Source: Hymenobacter cavernae
Lineage (GTDB): Bacteria; Bacteroidota; Bacteroidia; Cytophagales; Hymenobacteraceae
Length of the DNA stretch: 64,000 nucleotides
Direction: 5' to 3'
Assembly (NCBI RefSeq): GCF_014641455.1
Contig: NZ_BMHT01000009.1
Coordinates: forward strand, 91,746-155,745
Within the stretch, counting starts at the first letter, position 1, and each line of letters starts with the position of its first letter. Positions 8,134-17,363 of this stretch are shown one piece after another. The notes under the pieces are model-generated. The model was not told the DNA's origin. It worked only from the letters and a program-made list of their open reading frames with translations, and made no database searches. A program made the position numbers and the translations under genes.

Positions 8134-9330
8134 TCACTTCGCCTGCTGGAAGCGTTGCGTCGGCTGCCAAACGGTCGTTTTGATACCGCGCAGATAGCGC
8201 CACCAACCCAGCAGCAGCGCCGCGTTCATGCTGTAGAAGTGCGTGATAAAGCGCAGGATACGCGAGTGAAAACCCACCCGCCGCAGCAGCCAATCGAGGC
8301 CAACCAGTACCGGCAGACCTAGCTGCCCCAACAAGGAAAGCTGGTAAAACCAGCCCGTACCGCGCACCACCAGCACCACGTTAGCCAGCAACATCAGCAG
8401 CAACAGCTGCGGCGTGTACCAGCGCAACACCTTATGGGACCAGAAGGCAAAAGCGCGCCCGTTCCACGGCGGCCACAGCACCCCCCGGAATACGCTCAGA
8501 TTCTGGAAGTTACCAGCCGAAATCCGCGCTTTGCGACGAAACTCCTCCGGTAGCCGATCCGACACGTCTTCGTAGCAGACAGCTTCCAGCTCATTAATTG
8601 CCTGATATCCATCGCGCAACACCGCCATCGAGATATAGAAGTCATCGACCAGGAAAGAGGCCGGAGCCGGATGATACGCGCTGCGGCGCACGGCAAAGCA
8701 GCCGCCGAACGCGCCCATCATGGCGCCCCACACCACACCTTCCTCGTACTTGATCTGGTTTTCGCGCTCCAGATAGGCCTTTTCCTGACCCGAAATTCCT
8801 TCGCGGCGGTGTTCGGGGTTGATGATGTTGCCACCTACTTGCCCGATAATCGGATTTCGGAAGTGCTTGACTAGATGATAGATTGTATCGGGGGCGAAGA
8901 ACACATTGGCGTCGGTGAGCAGCAGTACCGGCGCGGTGGCTTCGCGGGCCAGGGCTTCTATCACGCCGGGCTTGCCGGTGCGCTGATAAAAAGGCCGAAA
9001 CTGCACGCCTGAATACGTAGACGCGAGGCGTTCTACCAGCGTATTTGTCTGATCCTGAGAGTAATCGGAGCCAATATAGAGTGTGATCCGGTCGAGCGGA
9101 TACGTGGTTTGGAAGGTGCTGCGGATCTTCTCCTCAATCACCTGCTCCTCATTGTGCACGGCCAGCAGAATATCGACAGCGGGCAGGTCGGCACCGTTCG
9201 GCGCATATACGTTGCGGTTGGGCTGTCGCCCTTTCGCCAGCCAACCTAACAGCACCGGAAACAACGCATACGTGTGTGCCACCAGTAACAAGCTCAGCCA
9301 GAGCACAATTGCCGCCACTACCTCTATCAT
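8134..9330 (-). CDS. Membrane-bound family 2 glycosyltransferase
   Basis: A 398-residue GT2 enzyme. An N-terminal transmembrane helix (about 4-30) precedes the GT-A domain, with PAVDILLAVHNEEQVIEEKI near 50-66, the DxN-type metal site TDANVFF near 138, and a second acidic site VDDFY. The EFRRKARISAGNFQNL segment near 255 corresponds to the QxxRW-like acceptor region of processive transferases. Two or three C-terminal helices follow (LLLLMLLANVVLVV and neighbours). Its start overlaps the stop of the upstream transferase gene as ATGA, indicating translational coupling. Together they probably build a cell-surface glycan; the product is unknown. Confidence 0.9.
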   Translation of the reverse strand: MIEVVAAIVLWLSLLLVAHTYALFPVLLGWLAKGRQPNRNVYAPNGADLPAVDILLAVHNEEQVIEEKIRSTFQTTYPLDRITLYIGSDYSQDQTNTLVERLASTYSGVQFRPFYQRTGKPGVIEALAREATAPVLLLTDANVFFAPDTIYHLVKHFRNPIIGQVGGNIINPEHRREGISGQEKAYLERENQIKYEEGVVWGAMMGAFGGCFAVRRSAYHPAPASFLVDDFYISMAVLRDGYQAINELEAVCYEDVSDRLPEEFRRKARISAGNFQNLSVFRGVLWPPWNGRAFAFWSHKVLRWYTPQLLLLMLLANVVLVVRGTGWFYQLSLLGQLGLPVLVGLDWLLRRVGFHSRILRFITHFYSMNAALLLGWWRYLRGIKTTVWQPTQRFQQAK

Positions 9331-10541
9331 ACCGTAGCAGGCGTAAAGCGGCGATAAAGCTCCAGAAAGCGTTCTACCACTCGACGGTTATCATAAAGAC
9401 GACCAACCGTTTGCGCAGCCGCTTGCCCGATTTCATCACAGTTTATCTTGCCCCGATGGTAGCGCACGATACGGTCGATCCACTCGCTGGGCTCGTCGCA
9501 GATGAGAATATCTTGGTTGTTGGAAACGTGAATTCCCTCCGAACCTAGGCCCGTGCTGAGAATGCACTTGCCCATTGCCATGCCCTCGATAATCTTGATG
9601 CGCATGCCGCCACCCGAGAGCAGCGGCACCAGCATCATCTCGTAGCGCTGCATGAAATCGGCCGCCGACTCCACGAAGCCGTGCATGAACACGTTTTTTA
9701 GCTTGAGTTTCAGCAGCTGCTCCGGCGGATTCTTGCCGGCAATGTGCAGCTCCATATCCGGCAGTTTTTCCTGGATGGTCGGCCACACGTTGGTCAGAAA
9801 CCATTCCAGTCCTTCCAAGTTCGGCAGCCAATCGAGGGAGCCGATCATGAACAGCGTGTTGGGCTTGGGCCGAATGCGAGGGTCAGGGCGAAAACGGGCT
9901 AGGTCTACCCCGGCCGGGATAAAGACCACTGGCTCTTTGCACCCAAAGGCGCGCAGGCGACGCTGGTCGGGCTCGGTGATGGCCGCAATGCCATCGAAGC
10001 GGGGCAGGTACTCCTGCTCAAACTGCTTCACGCCCTTAGCCAAGTGGTATAAGTAGAAGCGGCGCAGCGAGTTAGGCTCGCGCTCAGCCAGCATCTGCCA
10101 GATCGTGTGCTCCACGTTGTGCGCCCGCAACACCACGGGCAGCTCAGGCCGCACGCGCTTGATTACGTCGAGGTACCAGGCCACGAACGTACCTTCCACC
10201 TGCACCACGTCAAACTGCTCCGTTTCTAGCAGGTGAGTCAGGGTATCGGCCAAAGCCGGGCTCACGAACCGCTCGACATTATAAGGCATTTTGCCTACCA
10301 GTAGGTTCTTCAGCGCTTTCCACGGCGACAGGCGCGTATCGACTGGCACGGGCACCAGACGCACAGCCGGACCTAGGTGGTCGAGCACATCTGCTTCCTG
10401 CCAGTGCTTGTGCGTGTTAGGCGCTACCACCGTTACGCGGTGCCCCGCCTGCACCAGTCCTGCGGCAACATCATACATGGCAATAGCGCCACCATCAGTT
10501 GGCGGAAACGGCACCCGGAAGCAAAGCTGAAGAATATGCAC
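9327..10541 (-). CDS. Family 4 glycosyltransferase (GT-B fold)
   Basis: A 404-residue GT-B enzyme. The N-terminal domain starts with MHILQLCFRVPFPPTDGGAI, the typical glycine-rich donor-domain loop of GT4 enzymes, and AAGLVQAGHRVTVVAP. The C-terminal nucleotide-sugar domain has FMIGSLDWLPNLEGLEWFL, a short ELHIAGKNP strand, and the PLLSGGGMRIKIIEGMAMGK acidic motif with the GSEGI loop. It is soluble, with no signal peptide. It is the first gene of a two-gene operon with the membrane GT2 enzyme, whose start codon overlaps its stop. A role in surface polysaccharide or exopolysaccharide assembly is inferred from the pairing. Confidence 0.9.
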   Translation of the reverse strand: MHILQLCFRVPFPPTDGGAIAMYDVAAGLVQAGHRVTVVAPNTHKHWQEADVLDHLGPAVRLVPVPVDTRLSPWKALKNLLVGKMPYNVERFVSPALADTLTHLLETEQFDVVQVEGTFVAWYLDVIKRVRPELPVVLRAHNVEHTIWQMLAEREPNSLRRFYLYHLAKGVKQFEQEYLPRFDGIAAITEPDQRRLRAFGCKEPVVFIPAGVDLARFRPDPRIRPKPNTLFMIGSLDWLPNLEGLEWFLTNVWPTIQEKLPDMELHIAGKNPPEQLLKLKLKNVFMHGFVESAADFMQRYEMMLVPLLSGGGMRIKIIEGMAMGKCILSTGLGSEGIHVSNNQDILICDEPSEWIDRIVRYHRGKINCDEIGQAAAQTVGRLYDNRRVVERFLELYRRFTPATV

Positions 10542-10546
10542 GAAAG

Positions 10547-10625
10547 AGTAACTGAGCGGCTGAGTAACTGAGTAGCGGTCTACTATCGTTCGGCAAACTT
10601 AATCAGTTACTCCGTTACTCAGTTA
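10547..10625. repeat. Intergenic hairpin of 8-base quasi-repeats
   Basis: The left arm reads as TGAG-led octamers (TGAGCGGC, TGAGTAAC, TGAGTAGC). The right arm is their approximate complement (AGTTACTCCGTTACTCAG). The loop contains ATCGTTCGGCAA. Same design as 3945-4020. Confidence 0.7.
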
Positions 10626-10632
10626 CCCTGAA

Positions 10633-11655
10633 TTATACGTGAAATTGCTGCAACACGGCTTGCACCTGCTCGTCGGTGCCGAGCAGCAGCAGCACGTCGC
10701 CGGGCGCGGGGCGGGTGTCGGCGCTGGGGCTCACCAGCACTTCCCCACTTTGCAGCCGCAAACCAATAATGGTAGCGCCCGTGCGGGAGCGTACATCCAG
10801 CTCCCGGATGCTGCGGCCCTGCCACTCGCGCCGAAACTCCTGATAACGTAACTCTTCCAGCCTCAACTTATTAGGACCTAGGCCACTAATCATATCCAGG
10901 AACCGAATTACTTCGGGCCGCATGATCAGGTTGGCCATGTGCGAGCCCCCGATTTCCTCCGGCATCACCACCGAATCGACGCCGGCGCGCAGCAGCTTGC
11001 TTTCGCTGGTCTTGACGCTGGCGCGGGCAATAATCTTGAGGTTCGGGTTGAGGCCGCGCGCCGTGAGAGCCACAAACACGTTGTCGGCGTCTTTGGGCAG
11101 TGCCGAAATGAGTGCCTGCGCGCGCTCCACTCCCGCTTGCAGCAACGTTTCATCGGCAGTAGCATCACCGAAAATAACGGCGGCCGGTCCGGTGCCATTC
11201 TCGGTTGCTAGGCGTACCAGTTCCTGATCTTGTTCAATTACAACCACTTGCGCCCCATTCGCCACCAGCTCCGCGTAGGCTTTGCTCCCGTTACGCCCGA
11301 AGCCGCACACAATTACGTGGTTCGTAAAGCTCCTGATTTCCTGGTCGGTCCGGTACATATTGAATAGCGTGCGCAGCTCCCCGTTGAAGATATAGGTGGT
11401 AAGCTGCGAAATCAAATAGGCAATAAAGAGGAGGTTGATGAAGATATAAACCGACACAAACAGCCGCCCTGCCGGCGAAAACGGATGCAGCTCGCCGTAG
11501 CCCACCGTCGAGACGGTGGTAATGGTCATGTAAAAGGCATCGAGCAGACTGTAGTGCTCGATCAGCATGAACCCAATGACGCCGGTAGTAAGGCTAGCCA
11601 AGGCCAGCACCAACGACACCATGAAGCGGTTCAGAGCGGCCGCGCGCTTCCACAT
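10633..11655 (-). CDS. Potassium channel with TrkA-N/TrkA-C regulatory domains
   Basis: A 340-residue two-helix potassium channel. The first transmembrane helix covers about 12-33; the pore loop contains the selectivity filter TVSTVGYGEL at about 48-57; the second helix (FVSVYIFINLLFIAYLISQL) follows. After residue 110 comes an RCK/TrkA-N Rossmann domain with GFGRNGSKAYAEL, and from about 255 a TrkA-C domain (VRSRTGATIIGL, VSPSADTRPAPGDVLLLLG). This is the standard bacterial RCK-gated K+ channel layout, tetrameric in the inner membrane, gated by a nucleotide or Ca2+ ligand bound to the RCK domain. The ligand is not predictable here. Confidence 0.93.
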   Translation of the reverse strand: MWKRAAALNRFMVSLVLALASLTTGVIGFMLIEHYSLLDAFYMTITTVSTVGYGELHPFSPAGRLFVSVYIFINLLFIAYLISQLTTYIFNGELRTLFNMYRTDQEIRSFTNHVIVCGFGRNGSKAYAELVANGAQVVVIEQDQELVRLATENGTGPAAVIFGDATADETLLQAGVERAQALISALPKDADNVFVALTARGLNPNLKIIARASVKTSESKLLRAGVDSVVMPEEIGGSHMANLIMRPEVIRFLDMISGLGPNKLRLEELRYQEFRREWQGRSIRELDVRSRTGATIIGLRLQSGEVLVSPSADTRPAPGDVLLLLGTDEQVQAVLQQFHV

Positions 11656-11698
11656 GAGGGTTTGGATTTATGTTCAACGAGCTACAATGTAAGACTAC

Positions 11699-13762
11699 TT
11701 ACGCTCCCCTCGGAATCACCGTACCGAGCATGTTGCCGAGCTGGTCGTCCATCTGCTTGAGCAGCTTCACGGCGTGCAGGGTTTCCATGAGGGTTTCCTC
11801 GTCCAGTGGCTCGCGCAGAGAGTCCAGGCGGGCGGCTAGCTCGCGCTGCACGTTCACTTTGTTGAGGCGCAGAATGGCGTTGTCGCAGGCTTGCTGAAGT
11901 TGGTCTAATTCGCGGGGCACGTAGATCTGGTGGGTGCTCCAATTAGGACTCAGCTCGTACTTCTCGGTAGCTAGGTCGCTGACTAAGCTCCGAATGTCGC
12001 CGCGGCCGTGCTGAATGAAAGTGCGCACTTCGGGCCAGCGGCCCTGCTCCATTTCCTCGCGGCACAGGTGCAGCATGTCGGCGTAGATGGGCGTGCGGAT
12101 CGGGGTTTCATCCAGCTGGCTAAACAGATACTGCGCCACGCTGATGTCATCGGCCAGGGGTTGCGCGGCGTAGAGCAGCAGCAGGCGCACGACTTCCCGC
12201 TCGCAGGCTTGCAATACGTCCGGCACCGGCTCGACCTCGGAGTCATCAGCCAAGGAGCTGCTAGCGGCAGGCGGACCAAACAGCTCCTCAGTGGCACCAT
12301 ACATGGCGGCTTCGTCCTCGGGGCTGAGTTCGGGTTGTAGCTGCGGGCCTCGGGTGGATGCTGACGCCGAGGCTGGTTTTGCCGCCGTCGTGCTATTATT
12401 GTTAGGTGGCGACCCGCCTGCTGCTTTGCCGGAGGCGTTCTTTACCAGCTTGTTATACTCCGTAATGAGCACCTGCTCATCAATGCCGAAGGTGCCGCTG
12501 GTTTGCTGCAAAAACACCTGCCGCTTGATCGGGTCGGGCACCTTGGCAATGCTTTGCAGCACGTCGCGGATGGCCTCTGCCTTCTTCACCGGGTCGTGGG
12601 CGGCTTCTTTGGCAACGAGGTTGGTTTTGAAGCTGATAAAGTCCTGGCTGTTGTTTTCCAGATACTCTTTGAAGCGCTGGTCGCCGACTTTGCGGATGTA
12701 GCTGTCGGGGTCGTCACCGTCGGGAAAGAGCACCACGCGCACGTTCAGGCCGCCTTCCAGAATCAGGTCGATGCCGCGCAACGACGCCCGGATGCCCGCC
12801 GCATCACCGTCGTAGAGCACCGTCACGTTGTCGGTGTAGCGGCCGATCAGGCGTATCTGACTCTCCGTGAGCGAGGTACCTGACGAAGCCACCACGTTGC
12901 GGATGTCGCCCTGATGCAGACTCAGCACGTCGAGGTAGCCTTCCACCAGGTAGCAAACTTCCTCATTGCGGATGGCCTGCCGGGCTTGGTAGAGCCCATA
13001 CAGCACGTCGGACTTGTGGTAAATATCCGATTCGGGCGAGTTCAGGTATTTGGCGCTCTTATCGTTGGCCTTGAGCGTGCGCGCCCCGAAGCCAATCACG
13101 CGCCCCGAGATGTTGTGAATCGGGAACATCACCCGGCCTCGGAACCGGTCGTAGCGGCGGCCCGTATCTTTGCCCTGATCGTCTTTGCGCTCAATAGCCA
13201 GGCCGGTCTTTTCCAGATACTTGCGCTCGAAACCAGCTTTCTCGGCCGACTTCAATAGGTCGTCCCACTGATCGAGGGAGTAACCTAGCTCGAAGGTTTT
13301 GATGGTCTGCTGATTCAGGCCGCGCTGGCGCAGGTAGCTCAGGCCGATGCTCTGGCCCTCGTCGGTTTCGGTGAGCAGCTTGTGGTAGTGGTCCTTGGCC
13401 CAGTTCGAAATGATGTACTGCGAGTCCTTATCGTTCTGAATGAGCTGTTCCTCAGGCGTTTTCTCTTCCTCCTGAATATCAACGCCGTACTTCTTAGCCA
13501 GGTATTTCAGGGCCTCCACGTAGCTGGTGCCCTCGATGTCCATGATGAACTGAATCACGCCACCAGCCTTGCCGCAGCCGAAGCACTTGTACAGCCCCTT
13601 GGCCGGCGCCACCGAAAACGACGGCGACTTTTCGTGGTGAAACGGGCAACAGGCCCACATATTCTGGCCTTTGCGCTTCAGCGTGACGAAGTCGCCGACA
13701 ACTTCTACGATGTCGGCAAGGTGCAGGATTTGGTCAACGGTTTCTTTGGGGATGCGGGCCAT
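11699..13762 (-). CDS. dnaG: DNA primase
   Basis: A 687-residue DnaG primase that makes RNA primers for replication. The CHC2 zinc finger is at about 38-62 (CCPFHHEKSPSF and CFGCGKAGG; the ligand set reads C-H-C-C). The catalytic core follows, with the RGRVMFPI motif near 212, and the Toprim domain has VEGYLDVLSLHQ and VLYDGDAAG near 262-320. The C-terminal region after about 440 is the helicase-interacting part, with a Ser/Pro/Ala-rich linker. The start MARIPKE matches the family N-terminus. A TACCTTTG promoter element lies only 4 bases upstream of the ATG, implying a leaderless or nearly leaderless transcript. Confidence 0.97.
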   Translation of the reverse strand: MARIPKETVDQILHLADIVEVVGDFVTLKRKGQNMWACCPFHHEKSPSFSVAPAKGLYKCFGCGKAGGVIQFIMDIEGTSYVEALKYLAKKYGVDIQEEEKTPEEQLIQNDKDSQYIISNWAKDHYHKLLTETDEGQSIGLSYLRQRGLNQQTIKTFELGYSLDQWDDLLKSAEKAGFERKYLEKTGLAIERKDDQGKDTGRRYDRFRGRVMFPIHNISGRVIGFGARTLKANDKSAKYLNSPESDIYHKSDVLYGLYQARQAIRNEEVCYLVEGYLDVLSLHQGDIRNVVASSGTSLTESQIRLIGRYTDNVTVLYDGDAAGIRASLRGIDLILEGGLNVRVVLFPDGDDPDSYIRKVGDQRFKEYLENNSQDFISFKTNLVAKEAAHDPVKKAEAIRDVLQSIAKVPDPIKRQVFLQQTSGTFGIDEQVLITEYNKLVKNASGKAAGGSPPNNNSTTAAKPASASASTRGPQLQPELSPEDEAAMYGATEELFGPPAASSSLADDSEVEPVPDVLQACEREVVRLLLLYAAQPLADDISVAQYLFSQLDETPIRTPIYADMLHLCREEMEQGRWPEVRTFIQHGRGDIRSLVSDLATEKYELSPNWSTHQIYVPRELDQLQQACDNAILRLNKVNVQRELAARLDSLREPLDEETLMETLHAVKLLKQMDDQLGNMLGTVIPRGA

Positions 13763-13766
13763 ACGG

Positions 13767-13774
13767 CAAAGGTA
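13767..13774 (-). promoter_or_regulatory. Putative -7 element of the dnaG promoter
   Basis: Minus strand reads TACCTTTG, an exact match to the Bacteroidota TAnnTTTG -7 consensus, followed by CCGT and the dnaG ATG. No convincing TTG sits 19-21 bases upstream, so the call rests on one box. Confidence 0.4.
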
Positions 13775-13832
13775 CGTGCACCACCTAGAAGTAGTGTTAA
13801 ATAGTATCGCTAAGCTCCCAAGCAGACCAGCC

Positions 13833-13962
13833 AGAACAATGTAGCGCTAAGCTCCGGCTTGGCGCACGAGCGCAGCGAGTAACCGACTTCTCACATTTGC
13901 GCTGGACGCGTAGGAACTCGCTTTGCTCGTGCGCCAAGCCGGAGCTTAGCGCTACATTGTTC
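13833..13962. repeat. Intergenic hairpin with 48-base arms
   Basis: Left arm 13833-13880 and right arm 13915-13962 are reverse complements with about two mismatches. The core of the arm is TAGCGCTAAGCTCCGGCTTG. It is related to the TAGCGCGAAGC family at 8015-8120 and 20811-20914 by its first bases. Confidence 0.85.
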
Positions 13963-13974
13963 TGTACCAGCGGC

Positions 13975-14655
13975 TTAGTGCATCCCTACCGACTTGTTCT
14001 TGTTGTGCACATCACTTGCCCCGGAAGCATGCGACGATAGGCTTTCGGCCGACACGTACGCGTCGCTGGCGCCGCTGGCATCTACCGTGGCGCGCTTGCT
14101 CAGCAAATCGGAGGCGCGATAGTCGCTGCTACCGCTGATGTGCACTTGCTGGCTTTCCACCTGGCCGGTCAGGCGAATGTCGCTGGCGCCGCTGGCTTCT
14201 ACACTGAGGGTTTTTGCTTTTACACCTAGGGTCACGTCGCTGGCGCCGCTGGCTTTGATGCGGAAGTCATCGGCGGAAAAGACCGACTCGCTTTTCACGT
14301 CGCTGGCGCCGCTCAGCTCTAAGCTATTCAGCTGAGGCGTAGTGATGTAGACGGTTATTTTATTGCTTTTGGTAGGTAGCCAGGTGAAGCTGCCCCCGTC
14401 TTTGTCGCGGTAGATGCGCAGCACGCCATTCTCCACTTCCGTCCGAATGTGGCGGAGTACATCCTCTTCCTCTGCTTCCAGCACTACCGACGTTTTCGAG
14501 CCTTGCTTCAGCATAATATTCACCGCGCCGCTGGCTTTAATCATGCGAAAATCGCCCGTTTGCCGCGTTTGCTTTTCCTGGGCGGAAACGGAGCAGGATA
14601 CCAGACCTAGGCCCAAGGCCAACGCGCAGACGTGGAGTGTAGTAGTCGTTTTCAT
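13975..14655 (-). CDS. DUF2807 (head GIN domain) protein, secreted
   Basis: A 226-residue protein with a signal peptide ending near LVSCSVSAQ; the cysteine could also be a lipoprotein site. It belongs to the DUF2807 putative auto-transporter adhesin/head GIN domain family, which folds as a right-handed beta-helix. GAVNIMLKQGSKTSVVLEAE starts the first rung set. The second half is a ladder of SGASDV repeats (about seven), each forming one turn, encoded by very similar DNA (GCTGGCGCCGCTGGC on the plus strand). Function of the family is unknown; export to periplasm or surface is inferred from the signal. Confidence 0.88.
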   Translation of the reverse strand: MKTTTTLHVCALALGLGLVSCSVSAQEKQTRQTGDFRMIKASGAVNIMLKQGSKTSVVLEAEEEDVLRHIRTEVENGVLRIYRDKDGGSFTWLPTKSNKITVYITTPQLNSLELSGASDVKSESVFSADDFRIKASGASDVTLGVKAKTLSVEASGASDIRLTGQVESQQVHISGSSDYRASDLLSKRATVDASGASDAYVSAESLSSHASGASDVHNKNKSVGMH

Positions 14656-14886
14656 GAGAAAGAGTTTGAAGTTGGGGTTCAGGAAGGAAGATGCAGAAAA
14701 AAGCCCGCCCGTTGCCTGGTGACTTCGTCGGAGTGGCTGAGTAGCTGATCAATTGAGTCATTTTGGCGTCACAATTCGGTAGCTATTGCGGCACCTAGGT
14801 TGCGCAGGCAAAGTACCTCGTTGCGCATTTCCTGCTACCTTACGCGTCTATTTATTCTGGCTTTTCGCCTGTTTCTTACCTAGCCT

Positions 14887-17223
14887 ATGCACAAGTATTT
14901 ACTGGCGCTCAGCGCGGCGGCTCTCTTCCTCTCAGAGGTGGCCCTGGCTCAGCAGCAGCCTGCTCTCACCACCCAGGATTACGCCCGGGCCGAACGCTTC
15001 ATGATCTACAAAACCCAACCACTGGTAGATCATAGTATTGACCAGATCAACTGGCTGACCAACGACCGGTTCTGGTACCGGACCTCGACGGCGCAGGGCA
15101 GCGAGTTCATCCTGATCGACCCGGCCCTTAAAACCCGCGGCCCGGCGTTCAACCAGGCTAGGTTGGCGGCCGCGCTTTCGGCGGCCACCGGTCAGGCGTA
15201 TGAGGCCAACCGGCTGCCGTTTCGCAACCCCGTGCTTTCGCCCGACGCGAAGATGGTGTACTTCCGGGTGAGCGGCAAAGCCTGGAAATATGATGTGGCG
15301 AGCGGCCAGGTGAGCCCCGAAACCACGCCCGCAGATAGCCCTAACGCCAACGCCGACAATGAAATCGTTTCGCCCGACGGCCAGCTGGCAGCCTACATTC
15401 AGGATTATAACCTGTGGGTGCGCAACACCCAAACCAACCAGAAAACTCAGCTGACCACCGACGGCGCCAAGGACTACGGCTACGCCACCGACAATGCTGG
15501 CTGGTCCAGCAGTGACCGGCCCGTATTGCGCTGGTCGCCGGACTCGCGCAAGATTGCCACCTTCCAGCAGGATCAGCGCAAGGCGAGCGATATGTATCTG
15601 GTGACCACCAACATAGGTGCGCCGATGCTGAAAGCGTGGAAGTACCCGCTGCCCGGCGACAAGGACATCATCACCATCGAGCGGGTGATTGTGGAGGTGA
15701 ACAACCCGAAAGTCGTGCGGCTGCAAGTGGCGCCCGACCCGCACCGCGGCACGCTTTCCGACGACATTTCCAGCAGCGGCACCTTCGACGACGTCGACTG
15801 GAGTTCTGATGCAACGCAGCTAGCCTTCGTGTCGACCTCGCGCGACCATAAGCAGGAGAAGTTTCGGATAGCCGACGCCGCGACCGGCGCCGTGCGGGAG
15901 GTATTTTCGGAGACGGTGCCCACGCAGTACGAATCCGGCCAGGGCGCTATCAATTGGTGCTATTTGCCCAAAACCAGGGAAGCCATCTGGTACTCGGAGC
16001 GCGACAACTGGGGCCACCTTTACCTCTATGACGCCGCCACCGGCAAGCTTAAGCAGCAGATTACCAAGGGCAACTGGGTAGTCACGCAGCTGCTGAAAGT
16101 AGACGAGCAGCGACGTCAATTGTACTTTCTGGCCGGGGGGCGCGAGCCGGGCAACCCGTATTTCAGTCACCTCTACCGCATTGGCCTGGATGGCAAGCAC
16201 CTGACGCTGCTCACCCCCGAGGCCGGCAACCACCACATCACCTTCTCGCCTTCCAACCGCTATTTCGTCGACAGCTACTCGCAGCCTAATGTAGCGCCCG
16301 TCAGCGTGTTGCGCAGCCTGGATGGCAAGCTCATTATGCCGCTGGAAAAAACGGATATCTCGCGGCTGACAGCCACTGGCTGGAAAGCTCCCACGCCCAT
16401 CACGGTGAAAGCCAACGACGGACAAACCGACCTCTACGGGCTGATGTTCACGCCCACAACGCTGGACCCGAACCGTAAATACCCGGTTATCAACTACATC
16501 TATCCGGGTCCGCAGGGTGGCAGCGTGGGCAGTTGGTCGTTTGCGGCGGCGCGAAACGATAACCAGGGGCTGGCCGAGCTAGGTTTTGTAGTCGTTGCGA
16601 TTGAAGGCAGTTGTAACCCAATGCGTTCCAAGAGCTTCCACGATGCCTGCTACGGCAACATGGCCGAGAACACGCTTTCCGACCAGGTAGCGGGTATGCG
16701 GCAGCTGGCGCAGCGCTACCCCTACATCGACCTAGGTCGGGCTGGCATCTGGGGGCACTCGGGTGGTGGGTTTGCGACGGCCGCGGCCATGTTCCGCTAC
16801 CCCGATTTTTTCAAAGTCGGCATCTCGGAATCGGGCAACCACGAGAACCGCAACTACGAAGACGACTGGGGCGAGCGGTACATCGGTCTGCTCACGACCC
16901 AGGCCAACGGCACTTCCAATTACGACTCGCAAGCCAATGCAGCCTACGCTAAAAACCTGAAAGGCAAGCTGATGCTAGCGCACGGCCTAATGGATAACAA
17001 CGTGCCGCCCTACAACACGATGCTGGTAGTCGAGGCGTTAGTTAAGGCCAACAAGAGCTTCGACCTGGTCGTGTTTCCGAACGCCGCCCACGGCTACGGC
17101 GCCTACTCGCCCTACATGACCCGCCGCCGCTGGGACTACTTCGTACGCAACCTGGCCGGTGCCGAGCCGCCCCAGGACTACGAGATGACACCTAGGCCCG
17201 ACCCGCGCACGGAGGTTGAGTAA
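14887..17223 (+). CDS. S9 family dipeptidyl peptidase IV-like, secreted
   Basis: A 778-residue prolyl-oligopeptidase-family serine peptidase with a signal peptide (cleavage after ALAQ, about residue 21). The N-terminal two-thirds is the DPP IV beta-propeller, with SPDGQLAAYIQDYNLWVRN and WSPDSRKIATFQQD blades. The C-terminal alpha/beta hydrolase contains GIWGHSGGGFATA (nucleophile Ser near 625), the acid in HGLMDNNVPPYN and the histidine in NAAHGYG. It likely trims dipeptides from exported peptides in the periplasm. A strong terminator follows the stop. Preceded by about 230 bases with no other gene. Confidence 0.94.
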   Translation: MHKYLLALSAAALFLSEVALAQQQPALTTQDYARAERFMIYKTQPLVDHSIDQINWLTNDRFWYRTSTAQGSEFILIDPALKTRGPAFNQARLAAALSAATGQAYEANRLPFRNPVLSPDAKMVYFRVSGKAWKYDVASGQVSPETTPADSPNANADNEIVSPDGQLAAYIQDYNLWVRNTQTNQKTQLTTDGAKDYGYATDNAGWSSSDRPVLRWSPDSRKIATFQQDQRKASDMYLVTTNIGAPMLKAWKYPLPGDKDIITIERVIVEVNNPKVVRLQVAPDPHRGTLSDDISSSGTFDDVDWSSDATQLAFVSTSRDHKQEKFRIADAATGAVREVFSETVPTQYESGQGAINWCYLPKTREAIWYSERDNWGHLYLYDAATGKLKQQITKGNWVVTQLLKVDEQRRQLYFLAGGREPGNPYFSHLYRIGLDGKHLTLLTPEAGNHHITFSPSNRYFVDSYSQPNVAPVSVLRSLDGKLIMPLEKTDISRLTATGWKAPTPITVKANDGQTDLYGLMFTPTTLDPNRKYPVINYIYPGPQGGSVGSWSFAAARNDNQGLAELGFVVVAIEGSCNPMRSKSFHDACYGNMAENTLSDQVAGMRQLAQRYPYIDLGRAGIWGHSGGGFATAAAMFRYPDFFKVGISESGNHENRNYEDDWGERYIGLLTTQANGTSNYDSQANAAYAKNLKGKLMLAHGLMDNNVPPYNTMLVVEALVKANKSFDLVVFPNAAHGYGAYSPYMTRRRWDYFVRNLAGAEPPQDYEMTPRPDPRTEVE

Positions 17224-17224
17224 T

Positions 17225-17292
17225 AGCCTGCCTGTCATTCCGAACATTCTGCGCATAAAGCAGCGATGAAGAATGACAGGCAGGCTCTTTTT
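17225..17292 (+). terminator. Terminator of the S9 peptidase gene
   Basis: A 16-bp stem (AGCCTGCCTGTCATTC / GAATGACAGGCAGGCT) is followed by a T7 run. The loop carries CCGAACATTCTGCGCATAAA, a piece of the dispersed repeat also seen at 19207-19392, so a repeat seems to serve as terminator. Confidence 0.85.
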
Positions 17293-17336
17293 TAAACCGA
17301 TCTAAGTTCAGGCAACTTCTACCCGCATTTCCGGGT

Positions 17337-17344
17337 TATCTTTG
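17337..17344 (+). promoter_or_regulatory. Putative -7 element of the mrp promoter
   Basis: TATCTTTG matches the Bacteroidota TAnnTTTG consensus and lies 19 bases upstream of the ATG. A TTG box at the proper distance is not clear, so support is partial. Confidence 0.45.
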
Positions 17345-17363
17345 CACTTTGAACCTCTGACTT

